Shown: piece after piece, positions 1-10,290 of the stretch
How positions within the stretch are numbered: position 1 is the first letter of the stretch
Layout: each line of letters starts with the position of its first letter
Assembly: GCA_025531455.1 (NCBI GenBank)
Contig: JAMYHL010000045.1
Span: 124,001-188,000 of the forward strand
Origin: Apiotrichum sp. Y4204
Lineage: Eukaryota; Basidiomycota; Tremellomycetes; Trichosporonales; Trichosporonaceae
Length of the DNA: 64,000 nt
Direction of reading: 5' to 3'
Position numbers and translations under genes: made by a program
Notes under the pieces: generated by a model
Databases searched by the model: none
The model's input: only the letters and a program-made list of their open reading frames with translations
What the model was told of the DNA's origin: nothing

Positions 1-629
1 GCATGTTCGTCCCGACACACCAGACCGGCGCCCCCTCGCAGTCGCCGTTTGCCGGTGGCGTACCTGCCGGCCAGTACTTTGCAGGCATGCAGCCCATGGC
101 TACTGGTGCGCCGATGATGCAGCCAAGTGAGTATGGGTGTGGGTAGATGATTCATTCATCCAAAGCATACTGACATCCAGTGTATACCGGCTTCCAGCAG
201 CCGCAGCCGCCGCCGCAGCAGCAGAGCACGTTCAACGCGATTGCGAACATTCCGCCACCACAGGTGCCGCAGGCGACAGGCGCGAGCGGCGGCGGCGACC
301 AGTTTGCCCCGTCGAATATTTTCAACGCGATGAAGCGCACCGACTACGGCAAGCGCGAGGAGGAGAACCCGCAGCCTGCGAGTGAGTGTACTGCGCCATT
401 CGAAGCTGACCACTTCTTAGGCAAATACGACAGCCTCCGGCCATTGGCGACAGGGTACAACGGGGCACCGGGCATGTACCCCCAGGCGACGGGCATGATG
501 CAGATGCAGCCGACGGGCATGATGCCCGGCCAGATGGGCATGGGCATGCAGCAGCCGGGCATGATGGGCATGCAGCAGACCGGATACCCCCAGGGCGGTA
601 TGTACATGGGCCAGGGGTACCAGTACTAG
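1..629 (+). CDS. C-terminal part of a Sla1-like endocytic/actin-patch adaptor (5' end outside window)
   Basis: Three exons are visible: 1-126 (frame starts at base 3), 181-381 and 421-629, joined by introns of 54 and 39 nt with GTGAGT donors and CAG/TAG acceptors. The frame is continuous across both joins. The 177 visible residues are low in complexity: Gln/Pro-rich, then a segment reading PSNIFNAMK, then KYDSLRPLATG and a run of Met/Gly/Gln repeats carrying PTG, ATG and QTG tripeptides. In fungi, Sla1 tails combine an N-x-F-x-x-M-K segment with L-R-P-Q-x-T-G repeats that bind Pan1/End3 EH domains, so a cortical endocytic role is the best guess. The SH3 and SHD1 domains that would prove it lie upstream of the window. 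Epsin-like or Pan1-like proteins are the alternatives. Gene structure is well supported; the family name is tentative. Confidence 0.6.
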
Positions 630-1243
630 TCGCACGCAGGGTATGCGGCAGCAGCGCCCGCGTCCGAGGCACCGGAGGCCGACAAAGATACATGATCACG
701 AACGGCGGACGGCGACGGGGACGCCGCGTGCTGCGCGGACGTTTGGATACGAGTAGATGTGCGGTGGCACAGTTATGGTTTGGTTGTTATGTCTGATCTT
801 ATGGATGGAAAGCATTATGACGAGGAGATTGCGAGGACAGGAGAACGCACAGCATTGATGGACCCGAGAGCCGGGCAATTAGAGCGAGCCTGACACCATT
901 CCATCGCGTTTCATGTATCTGACAAAAGGTCGTCGCTCGATCGGTCGCGATGGGATACGCGTCCCCGCGCGTCGAGGCAATCTGCCTGCATTACGCATTG
1001 CAGTCGCATCGCATTACGCTACGCATCACGCCTCCACCACTGTACCTCGAATTACGCTCTCCTAGCTAGTAGTAATGGCAATCGCCCGTATATACTTTGC
1101 GACGCGTCGCGCGTGTTGGCTCCGCGTCACTGCTCGGCTCACGGCTCGTACGCGCCAGGCTTGGCGCTCCGCGGTTGACGCGCCACAGCCAGCATCACCA
1201 TCTGATGTCCGCATCGCCCTACTCCGCCATCGCCGCTCGGGGC
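630..1243. other. Intergenic, convergent 3' ends
   Basis: This is about 610 bp between the stop of the Sla1-like gene (+) and the stop of the MARVEL-like gene (-). It should hold both 3' untranslated regions and terminators. No open frame with plausible composition and no repeat was seen. Confidence 0.6.
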
Positions 1244-2178
1244 TTAGTCGATGTAGAGCGTGTTGCTGCGGACGCCGCCCCACGCGCGCGCCTTGAACGC
1301 GAGCACGATGAGGAAGATGAGGAAGATAAAGATGAAGATCTGGGGTCAGTGGGGGACCGGGGACTACAAGACCGGTGCCAGTGTGGTGAGAGGCCGAGGT
1401 TCAAGGCTCAAAGTCAAGCTACTCACAGTGTCGATCCACCCGACGGCAGTGAGCGTCTTCATCATACGGCAGCGCTCGAATGTCTCGTACGCGTTGCCGC
1501 AGCTGATCTTGCTCGTGAGGCCTGTAAGCGAGCCGACGCCGATGATCATGAGGAGGAAGGCGATCTGGGTGTTAGTAGAGAAGAAACTAGGTATCTCCAT
1601 CCGCCACTCACGAGCATGGGAAGGAGGTGGGTGAGGATTCCAAAGGCCGGGTTGTGGCCTGCGACGTTGAAGCCGACCGTGAGGATCACTGCGCGTCAGT
1701 GGCTGAGCAAGAGGCATTGTGGAGCACAGATCCACAGAAAGTGGGACATTGGGAACGGAGAGAGAGCATCTTGCGTCATACTATTGTCGCGCTGCCCCAC
1801 TATAGCTAGGCATTGCCGAGGTGGAGAGCATGGAGAGGACAAGACAGTCACACCGGTATCCCCTCTCGCGCCCACTCTCGCTCCCACTCCCCCTCCCACT
1901 CCAAGCTCGTACTTACAGGCCCAGAACGTCGTCCACACACTGCCCGTGAGGATGATGCGCGTGCGGTCGCGGTACGCCGCCCGGTGGTGGGGGTACTCCT
2001 GTAGAGATTAGTACACGCGCAAAGCAGCGAGACACAAGCGCGAGCGCACCTTGTCCTTGTCCTGGGCATCGGCGTATTTGGCGACGAGGTAGGCCGAGAC
2101 GCCGAGCGAGACGAGCGCAAAGATGAGGGTTAGGCTCATCAGCACAATGTGGCTGATACGGATAAAGCGCTCGTTCAT
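1244..2178 (-). CDS. Small four-helix MARVEL-like membrane protein
   Basis: Five exons on the minus strand (2178-2050, 1998-1917, 1688-1612, 1564-1427, 1339-1244) give 173 residues. Phases are consistent at every join, and the first intron carries a clear TACTAAT-type branch site. The product has four hydrophobic segments: residues about 10-36, 55-80, 97-112 and 143-158. A short Cys-containing stretch (KISCGNAYETFERC) lies between helices 3 and 4, which fits an extracellular loop. Four close helices in about 170 residues with cytosolic ends is the MARVEL/tetraspan layout; fungal members such as Nce102 and Fhn1 sit in plasma-membrane eisosomes. Function here is inferred from layout only. The start ATG is the only one before the first helix. 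Confidence 0.75.
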
Positions 2179-2782
2179 GGTGGAGAATGTGCGGGGTGGG
2201 GGTGGATGGGGAAGAAAAGTGTGCGCTGTTGTGTCTGTCGTTGATGAGGCCTAGAGGAGGGTCCTTTGTCTCTTGTTGTCGTGTCGTTTGCCGCTCGTAG
2301 GATCGCAAGGTGATGGGAACAGATGGGAGTGTGCGCCACCCACTTGCTCGACTTTATACGCAACCCACGATCCTGCCTGTCCCCGTGCCCAGAGGAATGG
2401 AGGCATCATCCATTGTATCCATAAGCTCGAGGCTCGCTTCGCGCTCCGCGCTCCGCCAAGCTCCCACGTCCCAGCTCCCAGGCTCCCATGCTCTGCGTTC
2501 TGGACCACCCCCAGGCAGCAGGGCCGCAGGGTCCTCGTCCCATCTTTTCTCGATAGCCCGCGGTCGCGCGGCCTGTCCCTGTGACGACATGTACAAAGTG
2601 TTGTGTGTCGTTGCGCTACTGCACTTGCCTTCAATATCCCCACCGTCCTTTTTACTCTTTCTTACTCGACACACTGCCGGCTCTCGTAATGATTGGTATC
2701 AGGTGCTCAGCCACTGCCGACAGTCCAGGCGCAGAAGCCCAGAGAAAGGCGTGAGGACGGGAGGCCCATACGCGACAAAAAG

Positions 2783-2790
2783 TGACGTCA
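2783..2790. promoter_or_regulatory. CRE/ATF-type palindrome TGACGTCA
   Basis: This is a perfect eight-base palindrome of the kind bound by fungal bZIP factors of the ATF/CREB class. It lies about 600 bp upstream of the MARVEL-like start codon and four bases before a long T tract. A single occurrence can arise by chance, so the regulatory role is inference. Confidence 0.3.
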
Positions 2791-2794
2791 GGAC

Positions 2795-2818
2795 TTTTTT
2801 TTTTTTTTTTTTTTTTTT
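2795..2818. repeat. Poly(T) tract, 24 bases
   Basis: An uninterrupted T run on the plus strand in the intergenic region. Such dA:dT tracts commonly exclude nucleosomes in fungal promoters. It may also be a decayed poly(A) tail of an inserted sequence, but no flanking target duplication was recognised. Confidence 0.8.
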
Positions 2819-3809
2819 GCCTTTTTTCATTATTCAATCAAATCAAGAGCACTGAGTTTTCCTTCCACGCATCACGCCGGGCGATCCGCACATCTCTGCT
2901 GCAGCTCTGCAGTTCTGCAGTTCTGGAATGAAGAGTAGCATGGTATGGCATGATGCATGACCTTTGTCGGTCTTCATTATTATTAGGGTTTGGTCGTCGG
3001 GCTCGGGCTTGAGGGCTTGAGGGATGATTGGCCGTATTGTAAGGGTCTGGTGGGTTCGCTTCGGGCTGTCGTCCCTCGTCGTCATCATGTTCTGGGCCTG
3101 TCGCTGAGATGCAATACGGAGACGCTGAGACGCTGAGAATAGCAACAGAAGCTATTCCCTCGCGCTCCACTGTAGCCGTGACGCGCACGATATACGAGCT
3201 CTGGCAATGGAATGGAGATATGAAGATGTGTTGAGGGAATATGCCGTTGCCGGCTTCTCAACGCCAATCCGGAGGTCTTACTAAGCCATTCTATCGGTAG
3301 TAGCGTCGGGTGGTGTGCACAAAGGGCAGGGACGTAATCAACTCGACGCGAGCTGGTGACTCACGCTTACTAGGTATTCCTCGTTGAAGAGCAATAATTA
3401 CAGTGCTCTATCCCCAGCACGACTGAGTTTCACAAGGACATATGGGTGTCATGTCCGCCAGGCCAGTCTCGGCCCTCGGCACTGGGCACTCGTTCCTCGG
3501 CGTTGAGTCAAGTCCTATCGGTCTTGTTCTATGATCGACATGACATCTCAAGGACGAGGAGCAACCACATGGGGCTCTCACCTGCCCTGAGGCCCGACAG
3601 AGCAGGCCCCACATGGCCTTGTTATCGTTCATGTGTGGCCTCGTGCGGCATGCTTGGCGCTACGGCTGTATGCCCTGCAACGCCGTCGTTCATTAGCGCC
3701 TCTGATCCTCCGGCCTACCCTGAAGCACTAGTACTGCTGGCGGAGATGACCCCTAACATCTCACCATCTAATCACTAACGGCGAGATACATGCCTATGCC
3801 GATGCCTAT

Positions 3810-6800
3810 CTACACCACGACCTTGTCCGCGTACACCTGCTTGGCCTTCTCAATCGCCTCGGGGAGCGCGGCAACGTTGCTGCCGACGCCCGTCGCGCTC
3901 TCGTCCTTGCCGCCGCCCTTGCCTCCGAGCACCTTGCTGACCTCGCCGAGCCATGTCTTGGCGTCGAGGCTCTTGCTTGCAAGTACCGCCTTGGGCACAA
4001 AGTTTGTGTGCGCAACCTTGCCGGCCACCGGGTCCGTCGAGAAGACGTACACGCCCTTTTGCGCAGTCTTGCCGACCGCAACCGCCGCGCTCAGCACCTT
4101 GGCGTTACCCGCCGCAACGTCAAACGAGCCGACAAAGACGGTCGCGTTCGGGTTTGCGGCAAAGTAGCCCTTGACCTCGTCGGTGATCACCTTCTGGTCG
4201 GCGGCAAGCTTGGCCTTGGCGGCCGCAGCGAGGTCGGACACGAGCTTGGCGTGGCGGTCGACGAGCTTCTGCTTGGTGAGCAGGGAGATGCCGCTCTGGC
4301 CGAGCTCGATCGGGAACGGCTTGAGCGCCACCTCGCGCTCCTTGGCGTCGAGGCCAGCAATGCGCTCCAGCTTCTTCTCAAACTCGGCCGACTTGCGAGA
4401 AACGTCCGCGGCCTCGTGGCCGGTAACGGCGACAATACGGCGGATGCCCTTGGCAATCGACGACTCTTCGAGAATGACAAACTCCTTGATGTCGTCGGTC
4501 TTTGCGACGTGGCTGTAAATGTCAGAAATGTTACTTTTTCCCTGCAACTCACGTTCCACCACAGAACTCGGTAGAAGTCGAAGCCCACTTGGGGTTCTCA
4601 ATGTCCTTCTCAATCTCCTCGAGCGGGAACTCGAGCGAGACAACACGGACCGGGTCGGGGTAGCGCTCACCAAAGACCGCGCGGAGACCGGGGATCTTCA
4701 TCGCAGTCGCGAGCGGGAGCTCCTTCGAGTACACCGGGGCGGCCTTCTTGATCCAGGCGTTGCAAATGTCCTCAATCTTGGCGAGGTCCGCGGGCGAAAT
4801 GCCCTTGTTGTGCGAAAAGTCAAAGCGGAGACGGTTAGGAGCCACAAGCGAGCCCTTCTGGTCGATGCCGTCGCCGAGCACCTCGCGGAGCGCAAAGTTG
4901 AGAATGTGGGTGGCGGTGTGGTTGTTCCTGATCGGCCAGCGGCGAAGCTCGTCGTACGTGCAGATGACGTCGTCGTCGAGCTTGAGCTCGCCCTCGCTCA
5001 GGTGGCCGACGTGCAGCACGTAGCCGTTGAACACCTGCACGTCCTCGACCTTGAACTCGGCCTGGCCGTCGATCGCAATCACACCCGTGTCGTACTCCTG
5101 GCCACCAGACTCGGCGTAGAAGTTTGTCTTGTCGAGCAGAAGACCAAACGCCTCGCCCTTGGGCACGTCGTTGGTCGTGTTGTGGAACTTGCCAGAGTGG
5201 TAGATTGCCTTGATCTTGGCATCGACGTCGCCACGGCCGTACTTGAACGAGTCGTCCGACTTGGGGACCGCGTCGTTGGCCTCGAGCGCACCCAGGTCGT
5301 GGACGTCAAGCTTGACACCGGCGGCAGCACCCTTCTTGCCACCAGCCTTGGACGCCTCGAGGGACTCGAGACGCGCCTTCTCAAACGCCTCGTTGTCAAT
5401 CTTCAGTCCACGCTCCTCGGCCATGAGCTGGGTAAGGTCGGTGGGGAAGCCGTACGTGTCGTACAGACGCCAGGTGTCCTTGCCCTCGAGCGTCTTGTGC
5501 TCGGTCGCCTGGGCGGCCTCGGCGTACTTGTTGAAGAGCGCCTCACCGCGCTTGAGCGTGCGCGCAAACGAGGTCTCCTCCTCCTCGAGAATCTCCTTGA
5601 GCTCGGGGACCTTCTTGGTGACCTCGGGGAAGATGTCCTTGAGCGAGTCGACAACAGTGTCAACCAGCGAGGCGAAGAAGGTGCCCATCTGGACATTCAT
5701 CTTGGAGGACGCGTAGCGCACACCGCGGCGGAGGATACGGCGGAGGACGTAGCCGCGGCCGACGCTGTCAGGGACACCGCCGTCCGAAATGGCAATGGTG
5801 AGTGTACGGATGTGGTCGGCAATGACACGGTACGCGGTGTCGACACCATCGACGTCCTCGGCGCCGAGCTTGCCCTCGTACGGGCGCGCGCCGGTGAGCT
5901 CCTGAATCTTGGCAAAGATGGGGGTGAAGCAGTCAGTGTCGTAGTTGGAGCGCACGTTGTGGAGGACGGAAACAAGACGCTCAAAGCCCATGCCCGTGTC
6001 GACGTGCTTGGCAGGGAGGGAGCGGAGGTCGCCAGACGGCTCGCGGTTGTACTGGATGAAAACGTTGTTCCAGATCTCGAGAACATCGGGGTCGTCCTCG
6101 TTCACAAGGTGCGCGGCATTACGGCCGCCGATACGGTCAAAGTGGATCTCCGAGCAGGGACCACAGGGGCCGGTCGCGCCCATCTCCCAGAAGTTGTCCT
6201 TTGCGTTGCCGGGCAGAATGTGGTCCTCGGGGACACCGAGGTCGCGCCAGATCTGCTGGGCCTCGGTGTCAGGCTCGAGGCCCTGCTTCGCGTCGCCCTC
6301 AAAGTAGGTCACGTAGAGGCGGTCCTTCGGAAGGCCGTACACGCGCGTGAGGAGGTCCCACGCCATGGTCAACGAGCCCTTCTTGAAGTAGTTGCCAAAC
6401 GACCAGTTACCGAGCATCTCAAAGAAGGTGTGGTGGTAGGTGTCCTTTCCGACGTCGTCAAGGTCTGGTGTTAGGAAGGGTCACTAGCTGTGTGGATTCA
6501 AAGCTCCGGATCTGGCAACATTGTTGCCTTGCACTCCCAGAAAGCCACGCCACGCACCATTGTGCTTGCCACCCGCGCGAATGCACTTTTGCGAGTTGAC
6601 CGCGCGGTCGAGCTTCGAGAGATCCGACTTGGGGTCCGCCGTGCCGAGGAAGCACGGCTTGAACTGGTTCATGCCCTGGGGATTAGCTTATCCCTCAAAT
6701 CTCCCGACTCACGGCATTGGCAAAGAGGAGCGTGTCGTCGTCAAAGGGAATGACACCCGACGAGGGCCAGAAGGTGTGCTCGAATCCCGGCTGCTTGACA

Positions 6801-7009
6801 AAGTAGTCGATAAACGTCTGGCGGACCTTGGCGGCGGGCCAGTCCTCGGGCGCGGGCCATTTGGCGGGCGGGGACGTTGGGACGGTGGGGAACGAGTCGG
6901 CCATGGACATGCTGCTAGAGTGGGTGACGGAGTGGCGGAGGAAGAGGGATACCGAGGCGGCGGCGAGTCGGGCCGGCTGGAGAGATCGCAGGGAGCGAGC
7001 AAGGAGCAT
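3810..7009 (-). CDS. ALA1: Alanyl-tRNA synthetase, likely dual cytosolic/mitochondrial
   Basis: Charges tRNA-Ala with alanine and hydrolyses misacylated product. Four exons (7009-6713, 6675-6558, 6464-4553, 4512-3810) give 1009 residues in phase. The catalytic core ([23 protein letters not shown], then [13 protein letters not shown]) is N-terminal. The editing domain carries its zinc motif HTATH (about residues 654-658) with CGGTH (about 773-777). A C-terminal C-Ala-like domain follows. The length without the leader (974-976) matches the yeast enzyme. The first ATG (7009) precedes 33 residues rich in Arg, Leu, Ser and Ala and free of acidic residues, a typical mitochondrial leader. The next in-frame ATGs lie at 6910 and 6904. 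The first ATG has a poor context (T at -3) and the one at 6910 has A at -3, so leaky scanning could yield both forms. Family assignment is certain; dual targeting is inferred. Confidence 0.97.
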
Positions 7010-7328
7010 ACACCTCGCAAAGGGGGGATGGAGCGCGGGCTCTAGATGTGGGAGGGAGAGGGGTGTAGGGGGTTTTGTGGGAAGAGAGAATAGAAGAGTT
7101 TGGAGGAAGAAAAAAAAGAGGTGTTGGAAAGTCGGTGCCGGTTGGGTAGTGTTCGGCTGTCAGCGACGAGCGACGAGATTGTGGCTCTCTCTGATGGCGG
7201 TCAGAGTGTCCAAGTCCGTGCCACTAGCCGCCCAGTTAAACTTGATCGCCGAGTCAAGAATAGAGTCACGTGACTAAGGGCAAGGCAGCGCCGAGGCAGC
7301 CCAGCCTGAGTTGTATCGACGCCACTCG

Positions 7329-7345
7329 AAAAAAAAAAAAAAAAA
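7329..7345. repeat. Poly(A) tract, 17 bases
   Basis: An uninterrupted A run on the plus strand, about 320 bp upstream of the first ALA1 ATG. On the ALA1 strand it reads as poly(T), a common nucleosome-poor promoter element. Confidence 0.75.
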
Positions 7346-8235
7346 GTCTCTTCAATCTTCAAGTCCAGAGAGCCAAGAGTGGCGAACATGAGTGGCGAGC
7401 CATGCTTGAACTACTACCTTGTTCGAGTCAAGAATCGACCAGAAATCCAGATGCCATAAGATACCTCATATGACAGGATTGTAATTGGAGCAGGATCATA
7501 CAACAACGGAGCTCACTGCACAGTACAGTCTAACTAGCGACAGAGCAACACTCCCCCTCCAGCGCTCACATAACACCAATCAAGCAGAGGGGCGCAACAA
7601 GCTTCGGACAACTGCAGTCATGCAGCTTGTGTTGTGTGTAGTATGTAGGTAGATATGCTACCAGAGAGGCAGGTGGGTGTAACGCCAGTCTGGAAGTGGG
7701 AAAAGTGGAGGAGTGGCGGTCTCGATGCCGCGATACCAACAGTGCTAGTGGCAGCCGGTGTTTATCTGCTCGCACGAGTTGATGTGATGATGTCCTACAA
7801 GCAATGTTGCAAGTCGCAAGTGCGAGAACAGCGGCTCTCCCAACTATTTCCAGAATCTTGCCACTGCCCGCTGTCCGCTGTTCCCTGCTCGCTGTTAGAG
7901 GGATGGGGGTGGTGTTCGTTGAGGGCCGTTGTCGCATCAGGCAACCATAATAAAAGATGCAAGTCATTGAAGTTGGAATGGCGCCCTCGGGAAGAACGGT
8001 AGCAGTACTTCCAGCTACAAACGTAAACTCGTAAGGTGTTGACGGCCCACGGCATGCACGGCATTGCGTCGTGATGGGCGTTCCGACGATCCTTGGATTC
8101 ATGCATCCTTGCTCCCTATGGCCAACCGTAATGTGGTCCAGCCCCATTGTTGGCGTCGGGCTGGCCTGGTTGCTCCTCTCAGTAAAACTAGTTATGCTTT
8201 GGCGACAGTGATGCCGCCGCCTGACTGACGCCAGC

Positions 8236-8275
8236 CGCTGGTTACAAGACGTAAACGCTGGTTACAAGACGTAAA
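8236..8275. repeat. Exact tandem duplication, 2 x 20 bp
   Basis: The 20-base unit CGCTGGTTACAAGACGTAAA occurs twice head to tail without mismatch. No gene is nearby. It looks like a recent slippage or local duplication. Confidence 0.9.
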
Positions 8276-8563
8276 CTGTAAGCTACATGCATTTATTGTC
8301 GTCTCTGTCGAGCACTCGAGCAAGGCGAGTATATCCCTCGCCACGGCACCGGACGTGGTAAGCGTCACTTGGCCACTTGGAGGCCGATATCCAAGTCATG
8401 AATCGTCGGGCCAACGGGAGCTACGCTAGCTATGAAGCCTGACGAGACGCATCGTACACATCAACGCAAGCTCGCAAGACTCTCGACTGGGAGAGCACTT
8501 TCCTCATTCTGGCCGGGGCGCAACAAACAGCTCGTCCACTATATACTCTCCTCGGTGCTTCAG

Positions 8564-8593
8564 CTTGAGATCTTGAGATCTTGAGATCTTGAG
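8564..8593. repeat. Tandem 8-mer (CTTGAGAT)n
   Basis: Between three and four head-to-tail copies of CTTGAGAT, the last one ending in CTTGAG. It is a simple-sequence repeat in non-coding DNA. Confidence 0.85.
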
Positions 8594-10290
8594 TTCTTCT
8601 GATATAAGCGCAGGACCCCTTTCCCCCTCGGGCCCTGCGTACGGCATCGCGCGCTGCACCACATTGCGGGAAACACGGTTTAGTCCAGGTGCACCGTTTG
8701 GGAAAACGTATGAGGACGCCATATGGAAGCTGGAAGGAAAAGAACGAGCACAACAGGTATACTACTACTGTACCGCTCTCAATCTCCTCGTCCTATCGAT
8801 GCTTCCACGCCACGCTCACCGCGGTCGTGCGCGCGTGGAACACACAACGCGGTCATCCCATATCGCCATATGGATGCTCTCGGCATGCGGGCCTGGTACC
8901 ACGGTGCAACACGACGCCCTTACGCCCTCCAGCCCCCGCTGCGTTCCTTGTGACCCTTCTCTCCTTTAATCCTCTGATCCTCCGTGGACGATTGTGTGAT
9001 ACGCTGGCCCTGGTCGTCCGGAGCCAGTCTCTTCCGGTCCCTCTCCACCCCGCCTCCCGGTCCCTACCCTCTTCCGGTCTCCCTCTGCTCGATATCTCTC
9101 CTCTGTACGCCGCTGTACTGCGAAACGCCCCGCCAGGGTGTCGGCCGGGACGCCCGGGACGGGCCTCCTGAGTCCTGGGCCGGGGGATGAGCCAGAGCCA
9201 GGAGCCAGGAGCCATGCGCCGGCCGGCCCCTGGTGCTCCAGCGCTCCAGACCTGGATGACGGGCGGCGTGGACGGGTGTGGATGTGGAAAGTGTATGTAA
9301 TCCGCCATTAACAAATCTACGAGCTGCAAGCTAGGGCGAGCGGACTGGCGGGCGGGTTGTATCCCATTCTGACATCCTGTCCGGATCTTCGGGCCCTTTG
9401 AATTGCCCTCCGGATCTGACCCTTAGGACACGTACATACATGAGCTTGTTGTCTCTGTGGTCGTTCGTGGACCGCATTGTGGATACGATGAAACGACGTA
9501 CCCGTAGACCCATGAGGGCCGTGTGTGGCTGTGGGTAGTGGCAGTGGCTTACTGCAGAGCATCGAGGACGCGTTCTGAATCTTCAATCGCGATCTCGGGG
9601 AGGATGCAAAGATATATGTATATCGGGTATGCGCTCGTGCACCCCAGATCCCAGATGTTGGACAGCACAGCGGATCAAAGATTGAGCTATCGAGAAAGAT
9701 GGAACGGATCCCGAGGGATCCGAGGGCGTAGAAAATCCAGAGATCCAGCCGTGTCCGAGCGCGATTCCTCCATTGGTTTGTACGGTTCAGCTCTTCAGGC
9801 CTCCAAGCTCAGGGCAGCACAGAGCGCTGAGGTGGCTGCGGATAGGGATTAGAGATGCGGATGTATTGCATGCTGCATGCTTGTCCATGCATGCATAGGT
9901 AGGCATAGGTGCTGCGCAGCATCTGCTGCTGGCTATGCACAGTCCGCGTGTGGACTGATTTTGATGCATGACATATCGTGCGAGCAGAATGTGCAGTGAT
10001 CGACGTTCGACACAGTCAAGGACAAAAAGAACCGCGCAAAGGCGGCTTTGGGTGGTGGTGCTTTGGCAAAAAGTCAAAATCTTGCAGCTGAAACACACTA
10101 ACGAGACTTTATAATTATTATTTCCCCTTTTGAATATATTCGCACTGAATGCTACTACTACTGTTATTTGTCGTCTACGCCTTACTTTGTCTGCTCTCTG
10201 TTTGTATTGCACCTCTCTTATTGCCTTTCCGAATCGGTACTCAATAGTACTCAATATCTGCCAGCCAGGCACACATTAATATAAACTGTA

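Larger units (their letters stand above)
2179..3809. other. Intergenic region upstream of the MARVEL-like gene
   Basis: This 1.6 kb lies between the MARVEL-like start (transcribed leftward) and the alanyl-tRNA synthetase stop. Short frames of up to about 180 codons occur but have unnatural composition. A 24-base T run and a perfect TGACGTCA palindrome stand out and are listed separately. No gene was seen. Confidence 0.6.
7010..10290. other. Gene-free region between ALA1 and the LRG1 leader
   Basis: No convincing coding frame was found. The longest frame (minus strand, 7566-8147, 193 codons) has no recognisable domain and no spliced extension. The first few hundred bases should contain the ALA1 promoter. 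Short repeats inside are listed separately. A B-box-like GTTCGAGTC near 7429 has no matching acceptor stem, so no tRNA is called. Confidence 0.5.

Noticed and set aside
4519..6474. 651-codon open frame on the plus strand, antisense to alanyl-tRNA synthetase
   Set aside because: It is a shadow created by the strong G/C third-position bias of the ALA1 exon on the other strand. Its translation is Val/Leu/Arg/Glu-rich without a domain.
7330..7450. Possible tRNA gene (GTTCGAGTC resembling a B box, TGGCGAACATGAGTGG resembling an A box)
   Set aside because: The T-arm stem has a mismatch and no complementary 7-bp acceptor stem could be found at the required distance.
7566..8147. 193-codon minus-strand frame upstream of ALA1
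   Set aside because: No domain and mixed composition. It overlaps opposing frames of similar quality.
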